NCBI RefSeq assembly: GCF_004135345.1
Contig: NZ_CP035495.1
Location: 3,596,001-3,660,000, forward strand
DNA length: 64,000 bases
Reading direction: 5' to 3'
Source of the DNA: Xylanimonas allomyrinae
Lineage (GTDB): Bacteria; Actinomycetota; Actinomycetes; Actinomycetales; Cellulomonadaceae
Every line of letters begins with the position of its first letter. Within the stretch, counting starts at the first letter, position 1. The position numbers and the translations under genes were made by a program. A model generated the notes under the pieces. The model was not told where the DNA came from and ran no database searches. It worked only from the letters and a program-made list of their open reading frames with translations. This document shows, in pieces, positions 21,489 through 32,582 of this stretch.

Positions 21489-22663
21489 CGCGCGACTCCT
21501 TCGACGTCGGTCTCCTTGCGCGCCAGCTCAAGCGCGCCGATCAGCTCGGCCCGGGGTCCGAGCTGGCCGGCGACGACGTCGACGGGTGCGAACCGGTGCG
21601 GGAGTGCGTGCCGGTGAACCGATTCTCGCAGAGCGACGACGACGCCGTCTCCCGCGCGCGCCAGCTCTCCGCCCACGACGACGACCTGTGGATCGAGGAG
21701 CGTCACCACCCCCGCGACGACCTCACCGGTGAGGCGGGCGGCGTCCGCGAGCACGCGCGCGCACCCGGGGTCACCCTGCTGCGCCCTGCGTACGACGTCG
21801 CGCAGCGTGACCTCGCCGAGGGCGGGTCGTAGGAGCTCGAGCAGTGCGGCCTCGCCGACCTCGGTGTCGAGACATCCGCGGTTGCCGCACGAGCACACCG
21901 GTCCGGCGGGTGACACCTGCACGTGGCCGAGCTGCCCGGCGGCGCCGGAGCCGCCGTGGTGCAGGCGCCCGCCCAGGATCAGCCCGGCGGACGTTCCGTA
22001 CGAGAGTCGCACATACAGGACGTCCTGCACGTAGCGGCCGGCGCCGAGCTGGTGCTCGGCGAGCGCGCCGAGGCCGGCGTCGGACTCGACGTGGACGGGG
22101 CGGGCGAGCCGCTTGGTGAGCACCTGGGCGACGGGCACCTCTTCCCAGCCGCGCAGCGCCCCGCGGACGGCGATGAGCCCGGTGCCCGACTCGACAGGCG
22201 CGGCGATCGCGACGCCGACGCCCAGTAGCCCGTCGAGGTCCGTGCCGACGCGTTCGAGCAGGTCCACGATCAGGAGCGCGGCGCGGTCGAGCGACGTGTC
22301 GGGGCGGTGGTCCGCGGGAAGGGGTAGTGCTTGTTCTGCCACGACGTCGTGCGCGAGGTCGCCGAGCGCGACGGCGAGCGAGCGGGGTCCGATGTGGATT
22401 CCGGCGACGAGCCCGGCGCTCCGGGCGATCGTCACGCGCAGTGCGCGCCTGCCCGAGCGCGACGTCGTCTCCGTCTCGACGACGCCGGTGCCGACGAGCT
22501 CTTTGACGATGGTCGACACGGTTGCCGTCGAGAGTCCGGTGGCGGCTGCGAGCTCGACCTGGGTGAGGCCGCCGAATCGTTTCACCGCAGCGACGATGCG
22601 GCTCCGGTTCGCCTCACGGAGCGAGGTTTGGGAGCCGGGTGACGGCGTCGTGTCCCTGCGCAC
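21485..22663 (-). CDS. ROK-family transcriptional regulator
   Basis: 392 residues. The N-terminal winged helix (TQVELAAATGLSTATVSTIV, about residues 34-53) is followed by a sugar-kinase-like ROK domain with the zinc motif CSCGNRGCLDTEVG. Such proteins bind a sugar or sugar phosphate and release DNA. It is divergent from the ChvE-GguAB importer, whose promoter carries a perfect inverted repeat, so it probably regulates that operon and its own. Confidence 0.92.
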   Translation of the reverse strand: MRRDTTPSPGSQTSLREANRSRIVAAVKRFGGLTQVELAAATGLSTATVSTIVKELVGTGVVETETTSRSGRRALRVTIARSAGLVAGIHIGPRSLAVALGDLAHDVVAEQALPLPADHRPDTSLDRAALLIVDLLERVGTDLDGLLGVGVAIAAPVESGTGLIAVRGALRGWEEVPVAQVLTKRLARPVHVESDAGLGALAEHQLGAGRYVQDVLYVRLSYGTSAGLILGGRLHHGGSGAAGQLGHVQVSPAGPVCSCGNRGCLDTEVGEAALLELLRPALGEVTLRDVVRRAQQGDPGCARVLADAARLTGEVVAGVVTLLDPQVVVVGGELARAGDGVVVALRESVHRHALPHRFAPVDVVAGQLGPRAELIGALELARKETDVEGVAR

Positions 22664-22721
22664 GCTTCGAGGGTAGCGCTGTCGGGCCCTGAGTTAGAGT
22701 CTTGAACACAATCTGATCACG

Positions 22722-22775
22722 ATGACGCGGGTTGCGTCATTTGGCGTTGAAAGTCGAACGCAGCGGGGCTACGTT
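22722..22775 (+). promoter_or_regulatory. Promoter and candidate ROK operator for the sugar importer
   Basis: ATGACGC-GGGTT-GCGTCAT (22722-22740) is a perfect 7-bp inverted repeat. It ends 6 bp before TTGAAA (22747-22752), which is 17 bp from TACGTT (22770-22775). This is a clear -35/-10 pair with an operator just upstream. The leader from there to the ATG at 22906 is about 125 nt and holds nothing else recognised. Confidence 0.65.
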
Positions 22776-22905
22776 CTCGGTGGTCCCAAGGTCGGCACCA
22801 CGGTCTCGCAACAGGCGCTAGACAGCCTCGACACCGGCGTGAAGGCCTATGGCTCGACGGGCGCGCTGCCCGTCTCCTGTACTCGACGACGAAGAAGGAA
22901 TGACG

Positions 22906-24030
22906 ATGAGGTCTTGGCGCAAGCTCGTGGCGATCGCCACGGTCACGCTCACGCTCGGCGCCCTCGGAGCATGCTCCGCGGAACGCAGCGACGACGCCGG
23001 TGGCGACGGGAGCGCGGCTCCCGGCGACACCCTGATCGGCATCGCGATGCCGACGCGCTCGCTGGAGCGCTGGAACAACGACGGCGCTCACCTGGAGTCG
23101 CTCCTGCAGGACGAGGGCTTCAAGACCTCGCTGCAGTACGCCGACAACAAGGTCGACCAGCAGATCACCCAGATCCAGAACATGATCAACGAGGGCGCCG
23201 ACGTCCTCGTGATCGCCTCGATCGACGGCACCGCTCTCGGCCCGGTCCTGCAGACCGCCGCCGACGCCGGCATCAGGATCCTGGCCTACGACCGCCTGAT
23301 CAACGACACGCCCAACGTCGACTACTACGCGACGTTCGACAACGAGCTGGTCGGCACCCTTCAGGGCCAGTACATCGAGGAGCAGCTCGGCCTCAAGGAC
23401 GGCGCCACCGGCCCGTTCAACATCGAGATGTTCGCCGGCTCGCCCGACGACAACAACGCGCGCTTCTTCTTCAAGGGTGCGTTCGACGTCCTCAAGCCCT
23501 ACCTCGACAGCGGCGTGCTCGTCTCCCCGTCGGGCAAGGTCCCCGCGGACCTCGACGGCTGGACCCAGATCGGCATCCAGGGCTGGGAGTCGGCCCGTGC
23601 GCAGTCCGAGATGGAGAACCGCCTCAACTCGTTCTACCAGGACAAGCAGGTCGACGTCGTGCTCTCGCCGAACGACTCGCTCGCCCTGGGCATCGCGCAG
23701 GCCCTGGCCGGCGCGGGCTACACGGTCGGCCAGGACTGGCCGCTCCTGACGGGCCAGGACGCCGACGTCGCCAACGTCCGCAACATCCTCGCCGGCCAGC
23801 AGTCGATGACCGTGTGGAAGGACACCCGCACGCTGGGTGACCAGGTCGCCAAGATGGTGACCCAGATCGTCAACGGCGAGACCGTCGACGTCAACGACAC
23901 CACGTCGTACGACAACGGCGTCAAGGTCGTCCCGTCGTTCCTCCTCAAGCCGCAGGTCGTGACCAAGGACGACGTGCAGTCCGTCCTCGTCGACTCGGGC
24001 TTCCTCAAGGCGTCCGACGTCGGTCTGTGA
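22906..24030 (+). CDS. chvE: ChvE-type multiple-sugar-binding lipoprotein
   Basis: 374 residues. The signal peptide ends with lipobox GALGAC; the mature protein has the periplasmic-binding-protein fold of the ChvE branch: IGIAMPTRSLERWNNDG, YADNKVDQQITQIQNMI, AYDRLI and VVLSPNDSLALGIAQAL. It delivers monosaccharides such as xylose, galactose or glucose to GguAB; specificity cannot be read here. Two in-frame ATGs lie 6 bp apart. I prefer 22906 because AAGGA (22895-22899) is then 6 bp away. A strong hairpin separates it from the ATPase gene. Confidence 0.93.
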   Translation: MRSWRKLVAIATVTLTLGALGACSAERSDDAGGDGSAAPGDTLIGIAMPTRSLERWNNDGAHLESLLQDEGFKTSLQYADNKVDQQITQIQNMINEGADVLVIASIDGTALGPVLQTAADAGIRILAYDRLINDTPNVDYYATFDNELVGTLQGQYIEEQLGLKDGATGPFNIEMFAGSPDDNNARFFFKGAFDVLKPYLDSGVLVSPSGKVPADLDGWTQIGIQGWESARAQSEMENRLNSFYQDKQVDVVLSPNDSLALGIAQALAGAGYTVGQDWPLLTGQDADVANVRNILAGQQSMTVWKDTRTLGDQVAKMVTQIVNGETVDVNDTTSYDNGVKVVPSFLLKPQVVTKDDVQSVLVDSGFLKASDVGL

Positions 24031-24036
24031 CCGTCT

Positions 24037-24068
24037 GCCGGCCCGCGACGCACGCGTCGCGGGCCGGC
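24037..24068 (+). terminator. Intra-operon 14-bp hairpin between chvE and the ATPase gene
   Basis: GCCGGCCCGCGACG (24037-24050) pairs perfectly with 24055-24068 across a CACG loop. In binding-protein operons such a hairpin commonly stabilises the first message or partly stops transcription, so that the binding protein is made in excess. Confidence 0.7.
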
Positions 24069-24166
24069 CACCCCGCCCTCGACCTTCCGGGTGCTCCCCG
24101 GGTCGACGGCAGGCATGTCATCACGACCACCAGACGACCCAGCAGTAGACGAGGAAGGAATCCGTC

Positions 24167-25795
24167 ATGGCCACCCAGAAGACGGAGCAGGCCGGGTCCG
24201 GGGGCGCACCGGTCGCGCCCGTCGGGGACCTGATCTTGCAGATGCGCAGCATCAGCAAGGAGTTCCCCGGCGTCAAGGCCCTGAGCGACGTGACGCTCGA
24301 GGTCCGCCGGGGTGAGGTACACGCGATCTGCGGCGAGAACGGCGCCGGCAAGTCGACGTTGATGAAGGTGCTGTCGGGTGTGTACCCGTACGGCACCTAC
24401 ACGGGCGACATCCTGCTCAACGGCGAGGAGGTGCGGTTCAAGGGGATCCGCGACTCCGAGGAGGCGGGCGTCGTCATCATCCACCAGGAGCTCGCGCTCG
24501 TCCCGCGCCTGTCGCTCGCCGAGAACATCTTCCTCGGCAACGAGCAGGCGGCCGGCGGCGTCGTCGACTGGAACCTGACCCGCTCCCAGGGGGCCAAGCT
24601 CCTCAAGCGCGTGGGGCTCGCCGACAACCCCGACGTCACCCCGCTCGACATCGGCGTGGGCAAGCAGCAGCTCGTCGAGATCGCCAAGGCGCTGTCCAAG
24701 AAGGTCGACCTGCTCATCCTCGACGAGCCCACCGCGGCGCTCAACGACGAGGACAGCGCGCACCTGCTGGGCCTGATCCGCGAGTTCCGGGACCAGGGCA
24801 TCACCTCGATCATCATCAGCCACAAGCTCAACGAGATCGCGGCGATCGCCGACCGTGTGACGGTCATCCGCGACGGAGAGACGATCGAGACGCTCGACTT
24901 CCACGGGGCGCAGCCCGTCACCGAGGACCGCATCATCCGCGGCATGGTGGGTCGCTCGCTCGACCACCGCTTCCCCGAGCACCACCCCCAGATCGGGGAA
25001 GAGGCGCTGCGCGTCGAGGACTGGACGGTCCACCACCCGATCGACACCGAGCGCGTCATCGTCGACCACGCGAACATCAACGTCCGCCGTGGCGAGATCG
25101 TCGGCCTCGCGGGTCTCATGGGCGCCGGGCGGACCGAGCTCGCGATGAGCCTGTTCGGGCGCTCGTGGGGCTCCAACATCTCGGGCCGCGTCTTCAAGGA
25201 GGGGCAGGAGATCACGCTGCGGCGCGTCGGTGACGCGATCGCGGCCGGCATCGCCTACACCACCGAGGACCGCAAGGCGCTGGGCCTCAACCTGATCCAG
25301 ACCATCCGCGAGAACGTCTCGGCGTCCGCGCTGGGCAAGGTCTCGAACTGGTGGGGCGTGGTGCGCAGCGGCGCGGAAGAGGTCGTCGCGGAGAAGTACC
25401 GCAAGGAGTTCCGCATCAAGGCCCCGACCGTCGAGTCCCTCGTGGGCAAGCTCTCGGGCGGCAACCAGCAGAAGGTCGTGCTGTCCAAATGGGTGAACGC
25501 CGACCCTGACGTGCTCATCCTCGACGAGCCCACGCGCGGCATCGACGTCGGTGCCAAGTACGAGATCTACGGGATCATCAACGCCCTCGCCGACGCCGGC
25601 AAGGCCGTGATCGTGATCTCCTCCGAGCTCCCCGAGCTCATCGGCGTCTGCGACCGCATCTACGCGATGAGCCAGGGCCGGATCACCGGCGAGGTCCCGC
25701 GCGAGCAGGCCACGCAGGAAGAGCTCATGCGCTACATGACGATGGAGAAGGCCCCGGCGGCTGCCGGCGTGGCTGTGGAAGGAACCAACCGATGA
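24167..25795 (+). CDS. gguA: Multiple-sugar ABC transporter ATPase (two fused ATPase domains)
   Basis: 542 residues with two ABC domains. The first has [16 protein letters not shown] and [13 protein letters not shown]; the second has [19 protein letters not shown] in place of Walker [16 protein letters not shown] and [17 protein letters not shown]. The degenerate second P-loop is normal for the RbsA/XylG/GguA family. The ATG follows GAGGAAGGAATCC. Its stop overlaps the permease start by 4 bp. It powers import with ChvE and GguB. Confidence 0.94.
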   Translation: MATQKTEQAGSGGAPVAPVGDLILQMRSISKEFPGVKALSDVTLEVRRGEVHAICGENGAGKSTLMKVLSGVYPYGTYTGDILLNGEEVRFKGIRDSEEAGVVIIHQELALVPRLSLAENIFLGNEQAAGGVVDWNLTRSQGAKLLKRVGLADNPDVTPLDIGVGKQQLVEIAKALSKKVDLLILDEPTAALNDEDSAHLLGLIREFRDQGITSIIISHKLNEIAAIADRVTVIRDGETIETLDFHGAQPVTEDRIIRGMVGRSLDHRFPEHHPQIGEEALRVEDWTVHHPIDTERVIVDHANINVRRGEIVGLAGLMGAGRTELAMSLFGRSWGSNISGRVFKEGQEITLRRVGDAIAAGIAYTTEDRKALGLNLIQTIRENVSASALGKVSNWWGVVRSGAEEVVAEKYRKEFRIKAPTVESLVGKLSGGNQQKVVLSKWVNADPDVLILDEPTRGIDVGAKYEIYGIINALADAGKAVIVISSELPELIGVCDRIYAMSQGRITGEVPREQATQEELMRYMTMEKAPAAAGVAVEGTNR

Positions 25796-26964
25796 ACGTT
25801 CTGAGGGAGTACCTCGGCCGCAACGTCCGCCAGTACGGCATTGTCGCTGCGCTCGTGGTGATCGTGCTGCTGTTCCAGTTCCTGACCGACGGCCGCCTCC
25901 TGGCGCCGAACAACATCGCGGCACTGATCCAGCAGAACGCGTACGTCATGATCCTGGCGATCGGCATGGTGGCCGTGATCGTCGCGGGGCACATCGACCT
26001 GTCGGTCGGCTCCGTGGTCGCGTTCATCGGCGGTCTCGTGGCGATCATGATGCACGACTGGGGCTGGCCCGTCGCCATCGCGATCCTCGCGGGGCTCGCC
26101 ATCGGCGCCCTGGTCGGGGTCTGGCAGGGGTTCTGGATCGCCTACGTGGGCATACCGGCGTTCATCGTCACGCTGGCAGGCATGCTCATCTTCCGCGGTC
26201 TGGCCATCGTGCTCGTCGGGCAGACGGTGGCCCCCCTGCCGTCCGGGTTCAACCGCATCGGTAACGGGTCGCTGCCGAACTTCCTCGGGTTCCTCGGGAA
26301 CATGGACGTCGTCACGCTCGTCATCGGCGTCATCGCGATCGTCGGCCTGGCGTTCTCGCAGGTGCGCGCCCGTGCCAACCTCGTCCGGCACGAGCTGAGC
26401 GTCGAGCCGATCGGTGCGTTCATCGGCAAGCTCGTGGTGATGGCCGCGCTCATCGCGCTCGTGACCTACTGGCTGTCGCTGTCGCGTGGCGGCACCCCGA
26501 TCATCCTGCTCATCGTCGGCGTCCTGATCCTCGGCTTCACGTTCGTGCTCAACCGCACGGTGTTCGGCCGGCACGTGTACGCCGTCGGCGGCAACCGCAA
26601 CGCGGCCATCCTGTCGGGCGTCAACTCCCGCCGCACGGACTTCATGATCTTCGTCAACATCGGCATGCTCGCCGCGGTCGCCGCCATCGCGACGACGGCC
26701 CGTGCGGGTGCCGGCGTCGCGGCGGCCGGCATGAACTTCGAGCTCGACGCCATCGCCGCCTGCTTCATCGGTGGCACGGCCGTCTCGGGCGGCGTCGGCC
26801 GGATCTCGGGAGCCATGGTCGGCGCGCTCATCATGGGCGTGCTCAACATGGGCCTGTCGATCCTCGCGGTCGACGCGGCCTGGCAGCAGGCCATCAAGGG
26901 TCTGGTGCTGCTGCTCGCGGTCGCGCTCGACATCGTCTCCAAGCGCCGAGGGGCGCTGGGCTGA
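25792..26964 (+). CDS. gguB: Multiple-sugar ABC transporter permease
   Basis: 390 residues, very hydrophobic, with about ten membrane segments. [15 protein letters not shown] and [20 protein letters not shown] are typical of the RbsC/XylH/GguB family; the second is the EAA-like coupling region. The start overlaps gguA (ATGA). A strong hairpin follows. It forms the channel of the ChvE importer in the cytoplasmic membrane. Confidence 0.94.
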   Translation: MNVLREYLGRNVRQYGIVAALVVIVLLFQFLTDGRLLAPNNIAALIQQNAYVMILAIGMVAVIVAGHIDLSVGSVVAFIGGLVAIMMHDWGWPVAIAILAGLAIGALVGVWQGFWIAYVGIPAFIVTLAGMLIFRGLAIVLVGQTVAPLPSGFNRIGNGSLPNFLGFLGNMDVVTLVIGVIAIVGLAFSQVRARANLVRHELSVEPIGAFIGKLVVMAALIALVTYWLSLSRGGTPIILLIVGVLILGFTFVLNRTVFGRHVYAVGGNRNAAILSGVNSRRTDFMIFVNIGMLAAVAAIATTARAGAGVAAAGMNFELDAIAACFIGGTAVSGGVGRISGAMVGALIMGVLNMGLSILAVDAAWQQAIKGLVLLLAVALDIVSKRRGALG

Positions 26965-27016
26965 CGGAGCTCGGCTGAACCGGCGCCGCTCGGCGCCCAC
27001 CTGACATCGCCATCAG

Positions 27017-27060
27017 GGAGCCGTCGGACGTGGGGTGACCCCCACAGGTCCGGCGGCTCC
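27017..27060 (+). terminator. Terminator after the sugar importer operon
   Basis: GGAGCCGTCGGAC (27017-27029) pairs with 27048-27060 with one G-U pair, and the loop itself folds (GTGGG with CCCAC). It sits directly upstream of the glyA riboswitch and insulates it from the importer operon. Confidence 0.82.
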
Positions 27061-27069
27061 TTGGTGCGT

Positions 27070-27185
27070 TACCCTGGACGGCGTCGCGACTGGCGCAGCC
27101 CCCTCCGCACGCGGGGACGGGGCAGGTGGATGACCACCAGGGAGCGGCAACGCTGTAACGACGACGGGTCGTCCGCCTGGGCCCT
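27070..27185 (+). promoter_or_regulatory. ZTP (pfl motif) riboswitch upstream of glyA-folD, with -10 box
   Basis: The core elements appear in the same order as at purH: GACTGGCG (27088-27095), ACCACCAGGGAGCGG (about 27133-27147) and CCGCCTGGGC (27173-27182). P1 is ACGGCGT (27078-27084) with ACGCTGT (27150-27156). TACCCT (27070-27075) is a TANNNT -10 box 18 bp before GACTGGCG; the purH copy has TAGACT 19 bp before. It should raise glyA and folD expression when ZMP/ZTP accumulates. Confidence 0.86.
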
Positions 27186-27262
27186 GTGTCATGACCTCGT
27201 GTCACGTCCATCGTCCGTCGCAGCGGCGTCCGTCGCTGCGTCCCGCAGCCAGGGAGCACGCC

Positions 27263-28570
27263 ATGTCCTTCGAGACTCCGAGCGCACACACCCCCGACCC
27301 CCTCCTGACCGGCACCCTCGCCGACGTCGACCCCGAGATCGCCGCCGTGCTCGACGGGGAGCTTGCCCGCCAGCGCGACACGCTCGAGATGATCGCGTCG
27401 GAGAACTTCGTGCCGAACGCCGTCCTCCAGGCGCAGGGCTCGGTGCTGACCAACAAGTACGCCGAGGGCTACCCCGGCAAGCGGTACTACGGCGGCTGCG
27501 AGCAGGTCGACATCGCGGAGAACCTCGCGATCGCCCGCGCCCGCACGCTGTTCGGCGCCGAGCACGTGAACGTCCAGCCGCACTCGGGCGCCCAGGCCAA
27601 CGCAGCCGTGCTGCACGCGCTCGCCACGGCGGGCGACCGCATCCTCGGTCTCGAGCTGGCCCACGGCGGCCACCTGACGCACGGCATGAAGATCAACTTC
27701 TCGGGCCGCCTGTACGACGTCGGCTCCTACGGCGTCGACCCGCAGACGTACCGCATCGAGATGGACGAGGTCCGCACGAAGGCGCTGCAGCACCGGCCCG
27801 AGGTCATCATCGCGGGCTGGTCGGCCTACCCGCGCCACCTCGACTTCGCCGCCTTCCGCGAGATCGCCGACGAGGTCGGCGCGAAGCTGTGGGTGGACAT
27901 GGCCCACTTCGCCGGCCTGGTGGCCGCGGGCCTGCACCCGTCGCCGGTGCCGCACGCCGACGTCGTCTCCTCGACGGTGCACAAGACCATCGGCGGTCCC
28001 CGCTCGGGCTTCATCCTCGCCAAGGAGCAGTGGGGCAAGAAGATCGACTCGGCCGTGTTCCCGGGCCAGCAGGGCGGTCCGCTCATGCACGTCGTGGCGG
28101 CCAAGGCCGTCGCCTTCAAGGTGGCGGCGTCCGAGTCCTTCAAGGACCGCCAGGAGCGCACGCTGCGGGGCGCGCAGATCATCGCCGCCCGCCTGTCCGA
28201 GCCTGACGTCGCCGCGGCGGGTGCGTCGGTGCTCACGGGCGGCACCGACGTCCACCTCGTGCTGGTCGACCTGCGCAGCTCCGCGCTCGACGGTCAGCAG
28301 GCCGAGGACCTTCTGCACGACGCGGGCATCACCGTGAACCGCAACGCCGTGCCGTTCGACCCGCGCCCCCCGCGTGTCACGTCGGGCCTGCGCATCGGCA
28401 CGCCGGCCCTGGCCACGCGTGGCTTCGGCGACGCGGAGTTCACCGAGGTCGCCGACATCATCGCCGTCGCCCTGCGTGACGGCGCCGCGGCCGACGTCGA
28501 GGCGCTGCGCGCCCGCGTCCGCACGCTGACGGAGAGCTACCCGCTGTACCCGGGCCTCCAGCAGTACTGA
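27263..28570 (+). CDS. glyA: Serine hydroxymethyltransferase
   Basis: 435 residues. It converts serine and THF to glycine and 5,10-methylene-THF with pyridoxal phosphate. Conserved parts are [53 protein letters not shown] and the PLP-lysine region [13 protein letters not shown]. The lysine context has Ile-Gly where many homologues have Leu-Arg; the Lys itself is kept. The ATG follows AGGGAGCACGCC. A ZTP riboswitch occupies the leader, and folD follows after a hairpin. Confidence 0.97.
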   Translation: MSFETPSAHTPDPLLTGTLADVDPEIAAVLDGELARQRDTLEMIASENFVPNAVLQAQGSVLTNKYAEGYPGKRYYGGCEQVDIAENLAIARARTLFGAEHVNVQPHSGAQANAAVLHALATAGDRILGLELAHGGHLTHGMKINFSGRLYDVGSYGVDPQTYRIEMDEVRTKALQHRPEVIIAGWSAYPRHLDFAAFREIADEVGAKLWVDMAHFAGLVAAGLHPSPVPHADVVSSTVHKTIGGPRSGFILAKEQWGKKIDSAVFPGQQGGPLMHVVAAKAVAFKVAASESFKDRQERTLRGAQIIAARLSEPDVAAAGASVLTGGTDVHLVLVDLRSSALDGQQAEDLLHDAGITVNRNAVPFDPRPPRVTSGLRIGTPALATRGFGDAEFTEVADIIAVALRDGAAADVEALRARVRTLTESYPLYPGLQQY

Positions 28571-28578
28571 TCGGTGAC

Positions 28579-28626
28579 GGTACGGGTTTGTACAGAATCG
28601 GGAACGGTTCCTGTACAACCCGTACC
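28579..28626 (+). terminator. 48-bp palindrome between glyA and folD
   Basis: GGTACGGGTTTGTACAG (28579-28595) pairs with 28611-28626 with a single bulged base, and the loop holds GGAA-cgg-TTCC. It is less GC-rich than the other hairpins here and contains TGTAC/GTACA half-sites. It could be an attenuating terminator or a regulator site giving folD a separate promoter. Confidence 0.7.
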
Positions 28627-28659
28627 GCGGGCCCCGGAGTGACGGGGGAAGGAGCGCAG

Positions 28660-29538
28660 ATGGGCGCGCAGGTGCTGGACGGGAAGAGTGTGGCCGCCCG
28701 GATCAAGGGCGAGCTGAAAGAGCGGGTCGCGGGGCTGGCGGAGCGCGGCGTCGTGCCGGGGCTGGGCACGCTGCTCGTGGGTGACGACCCCGGGTCGCAG
28801 TGGTACGTCGCGGGCAAGCACCGCGACTGCGCCGAGGTGGGCATCGCCTCGATCCGCGTGGATCTGCCCGGCACCGCGACGCAGGAGGAGATCGAGGCCG
28901 CCGTGCGCCGCCTCAACGAGGACCCGGCCTGCACCGGGTTCATCGTGCAGCTCCCGTTGCCTCGCGGGATCGACACGAACCGGGTGCTCGAGCTCGTCGA
29001 CCCGGCCAAGGACGCGGACGGCCTGCACCCGACCAACCTCGGGCGGCTGGTGCTGCGCGTCAACGAGGACGTCACCTCACCGCTGCCCTGCACGCCGCGC
29101 GGCATCGTCGAGCTGATCGAGCGGCACGGGGTGTCCCTGGCTGGCAAGCACGTCGTGGTCCTGGGCCGCGGTGTGACGGTGGGCCGGCCGATCGGGCTGC
29201 TGCTGACCCGCCGGGCCGTCAACGCCACGGTGACCCTCACGCACACCGGGACGACGAACCTCGCCGAGCTGGTGCGGCAGGCCGACGTCGTCGTCGCGGC
29301 AGCGGGTGTCAAGGGCATCGTCACGGCCGAGATGGTCAAGCCCGGCGCCGTGCTGATCGACGTCGGCGTCTCGCGCGAGACGGACCCCGCCACGGGCAAG
29401 TCGCGTGTCGTCGGTGACGTCGACCCGGCGGCGCTCGCCACCGCGTCGTGGTACTCCCCGAACCCGGGTGGTGTCGGGCCGATGACCCGGGCGATGCTCC
29501 TGGCCAACGTGGTCGACACGGCCGAGCGGGCGAGCTGA
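28660..29538 (+). CDS. folD: Methylenetetrahydrofolate dehydrogenase / methenyl-THF cyclohydrolase
   Basis: 292 residues. It oxidises methylene-THF and hydrolyses methenyl-THF to 10-formyl-THF, the donor for PurH. The catalytic Tyr and Lys are seen in [54 protein letters not shown] (dinucleotide loop) and [17 protein letters not shown] follow. The ATG at 28660 has GGGGAAGGAG upstream. It lies 90 bp behind glyA, so the pair may share the riboswitch. Confidence 0.97.
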   Translation: MGAQVLDGKSVAARIKGELKERVAGLAERGVVPGLGTLLVGDDPGSQWYVAGKHRDCAEVGIASIRVDLPGTATQEEIEAAVRRLNEDPACTGFIVQLPLPRGIDTNRVLELVDPAKDADGLHPTNLGRLVLRVNEDVTSPLPCTPRGIVELIERHGVSLAGKHVVVLGRGVTVGRPIGLLLTRRAVNATVTLTHTGTTNLAELVRQADVVVAAAGVKGIVTAEMVKPGAVLIDVGVSRETDPATGKSRVVGDVDPAALATASWYSPNPGGVGPMTRAMLLANVVDTAERAS

Positions 29539-29546
29539 CCCCACCG

Positions 29547-29572
29547 CGCGGCGCGCCTGCGGGCGCGCCGCG
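29547..29572 (+). terminator. Perfect 11-bp hairpin after folD
   Basis: CGCGGCGCGCC (29547-29557), loop TGCG, exact complement 29562-29572. It lies 9 bp after the folD stop. No T tract. Confidence 0.8.
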
Positions 29573-29621
29573 TCGTGGACCGATGACTTTCGCGAGCGGT
29601 GGCCGTCTACCTGGCGACCAG

Positions 29622-29677
29622 GGCCACCCGTGTGGGTGGCACCGCGATCGTGGGTGGCACCGCGATCGTGGGTGGCA
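29622..29677. repeat. 18-bp repeat GTGGGTGGCACCGCGATC with a hairpin arm
   Basis: Two perfect copies (29632-29649, 29650-29667) and a partial third. GCCACCC just upstream pairs with the GGGTGGC of any copy. As at 492-622, one arm of a hairpin has been tandemly multiplied. Confidence 0.75.
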
Positions 29678-29696
29678 AGGTGAGGAGGGCGGAGCC

Positions 29697-30173
29697 GTGG
29701 GCATCGTGAAGCCGCATCTGTGGTTCGCCTCGGGGGCCGAGGAAGCCGCCGCGTTCTATGCGAGCGTCATCCCGAACTCGCGCGTCGTCGGCGTGGTGAC
29801 GGCGCCGCCGGGGGTGCCGGACGTCGAGGAGGGGGCGCCGTTCGTGATCGACCTGGAGCTCGACGGGATGGCGGTCCAGCTCCTCAACGCCGGGCCGGCG
29901 TTCACGCTCGACGAGGCGTTCAGCCTCGTCGTCGAGTGCGAGGACCAGGCGCAGGTCGACCACTACTGGGCAGCGCTCACGGCCGACGGCGGCACGCCGG
30001 GCCAGTGTGGCTGGCTGACGGACCGCTTCGGCGTGTCGTGGCAGGTGGTGCCGAAGCAGCTCGTCGAGATCTTCGGCGACTACACCACGGACGGCTCGCG
30101 GCGAGCGCTGGCGGCGATGTTCACGATGGGCAGGCTCGACATCGCGGCCCTGGAGGCGGCGGCCGCCGGGTAG
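29697..30173 (+). CDS. VOC-superfamily protein (PhnB-like)
   Basis: 158 residues in the glyoxalase/bleomycin-resistance fold of the PhnB type. VKPHLWFASGAEEAAAFY, LELDGMAVQLLNAGPAFT, SLVVECEDQAQVDHYWAAL and CGWLTDRFGVSWQVVP are the usual family blocks. Members are small metal-binding dimers, many of unknown activity. The GTG at 29697 follows GAGGAGGGCGGAGCC, which gives a plausible ribosome binding site. No functional link with its neighbours is visible. Confidence 0.88.
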   Translation: MGIVKPHLWFASGAEEAAAFYASVIPNSRVVGVVTAPPGVPDVEEGAPFVIDLELDGMAVQLLNAGPAFTLDEAFSLVVECEDQAQVDHYWAALTADGGTPGQCGWLTDRFGVSWQVVPKQLVEIFGDYTTDGSRRALAAMFTMGRLDIAALEAAAAG

Positions 30174-30249
30174 GGGTGGCACACGCCGGCCGGGTCGCGC
30201 GGTCGACCTGCTCGGGGCGTTGTCGGAGCCGGATGACACAATCGCCCGC

Positions 30250-31089
30250 GTGAACCAGCTTGTCGTCGCCACCGCCAACGTCAACGGGATCCGTGCCGCC
30301 GTGCGCCGCGGCATGGGGGAGTGGCTGGACCAGCGCGCCCCCGACGTCCTGCTGCTGCAAGAGGTCCGCGCCCCCGACGCCGTGCTGAACGAGGTGCTCG
30401 ACGGGTGGCATGTCGCGCACCAGGCGAGCGACATCAAGGGGCGTGCGGGCGTCGCGGTCGCCTCCCGCCTGCCGGTGCGCGCGGTGCGCGTCGGGCTCGA
30501 GGCCCACGGCCCGCACGAGGGACCCGAGCCCGCGGTCGACACGGGCCGGTGGGTCGAGGCGGACATCGAGGTGCCCGGTGCGCCCGGCGGGGAGCTGCTG
30601 ACCGTGGTGAGCGCTTACATCCACTCGGGGTCGACCTGGCCCGAGGACAACCCGGTCAAGATGATCGAGAAGTACGCGTACCTGGAGAAGGTCACCTCGC
30701 GCCTTGCCGAGCTCGGTGCTGCGCCGGCCCCCGCGCTCGTGGCCGGCGACCTCAACATCGCTCACCACAACGTCGACATCGCCAACTGGAAGGGCAACCT
30801 CAAGAACGCCGGGTTCCTGCCCCAGGAGCGCGCCTACCTCGATCGCTGGTTCGGCGAGCTCGGCTGGACGGACCTCGGCCGCGCCCACGGCGGCGAGGGT
30901 CCCGGCCCGTACACGTGGTGGTCGTGGCGGGGCCAGGCGTTCGTCAACGACAAGGGGTGGCGTATCGACTACCAGCTCGCCAACCCGGCGCTCGCGCCGC
31001 GGGCGGTCAAGGTCGAGGTCGACCGGGCGGAGTCGTACGAGGCGCGGTGGAGCGATCACGCCCCGGTGGTGGTGACCTACGACCTGTGA
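30250..31089 (+). CDS. xthA: Exodeoxyribonuclease III
   Basis: 279 residues. AP endonuclease and 3'-5' exonuclease of base-excision repair. Catalytic blocks: TANVNGIRAA, LLLQEVRAPD (metal Glu), GDLNIAHHNVDIANWKGN, WRIDYQLAN and WSDHAPVVVTY (catalytic His). The GTG at 30250 gives the usual N-terminus MNQLVVATANVNG; upstream in-frame codons are not conserved-looking. CACAAT about 10 bp before the GTG could be a -10 box of a leaderless message. Confidence 0.95.
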   Translation: MNQLVVATANVNGIRAAVRRGMGEWLDQRAPDVLLLQEVRAPDAVLNEVLDGWHVAHQASDIKGRAGVAVASRLPVRAVRVGLEAHGPHEGPEPAVDTGRWVEADIEVPGAPGGELLTVVSAYIHSGSTWPEDNPVKMIEKYAYLEKVTSRLAELGAAPAPALVAGDLNIAHHNVDIANWKGNLKNAGFLPQERAYLDRWFGELGWTDLGRAHGGEGPGPYTWWSWRGQAFVNDKGWRIDYQLANPALAPRAVKVEVDRAESYEARWSDHAPVVVTYDL

Positions 31090-31155
31090 CGGCGTCGGGC
31101 ACGCCGACCCGGGCGCGCCGGTGCGCGGCCGGGCCGGTGCCCCCGCCTCGGGCCG

Positions 31156-32442
<1,287 letters not shown>

Positions 32443-32582
32443 GCGGGTGTGCTCCTTGGGAGGGGTGTGTGGACGGTGGTCGCGGTGCGATCCTCCCAGG
32501 TGGAGAGGGGTTTCGCCGGGGTGAGACGTCCGCTGCGTCATGTTCGAGGCGCGCGGGCTGGACGTCGCCGCCCCGACCGAGC

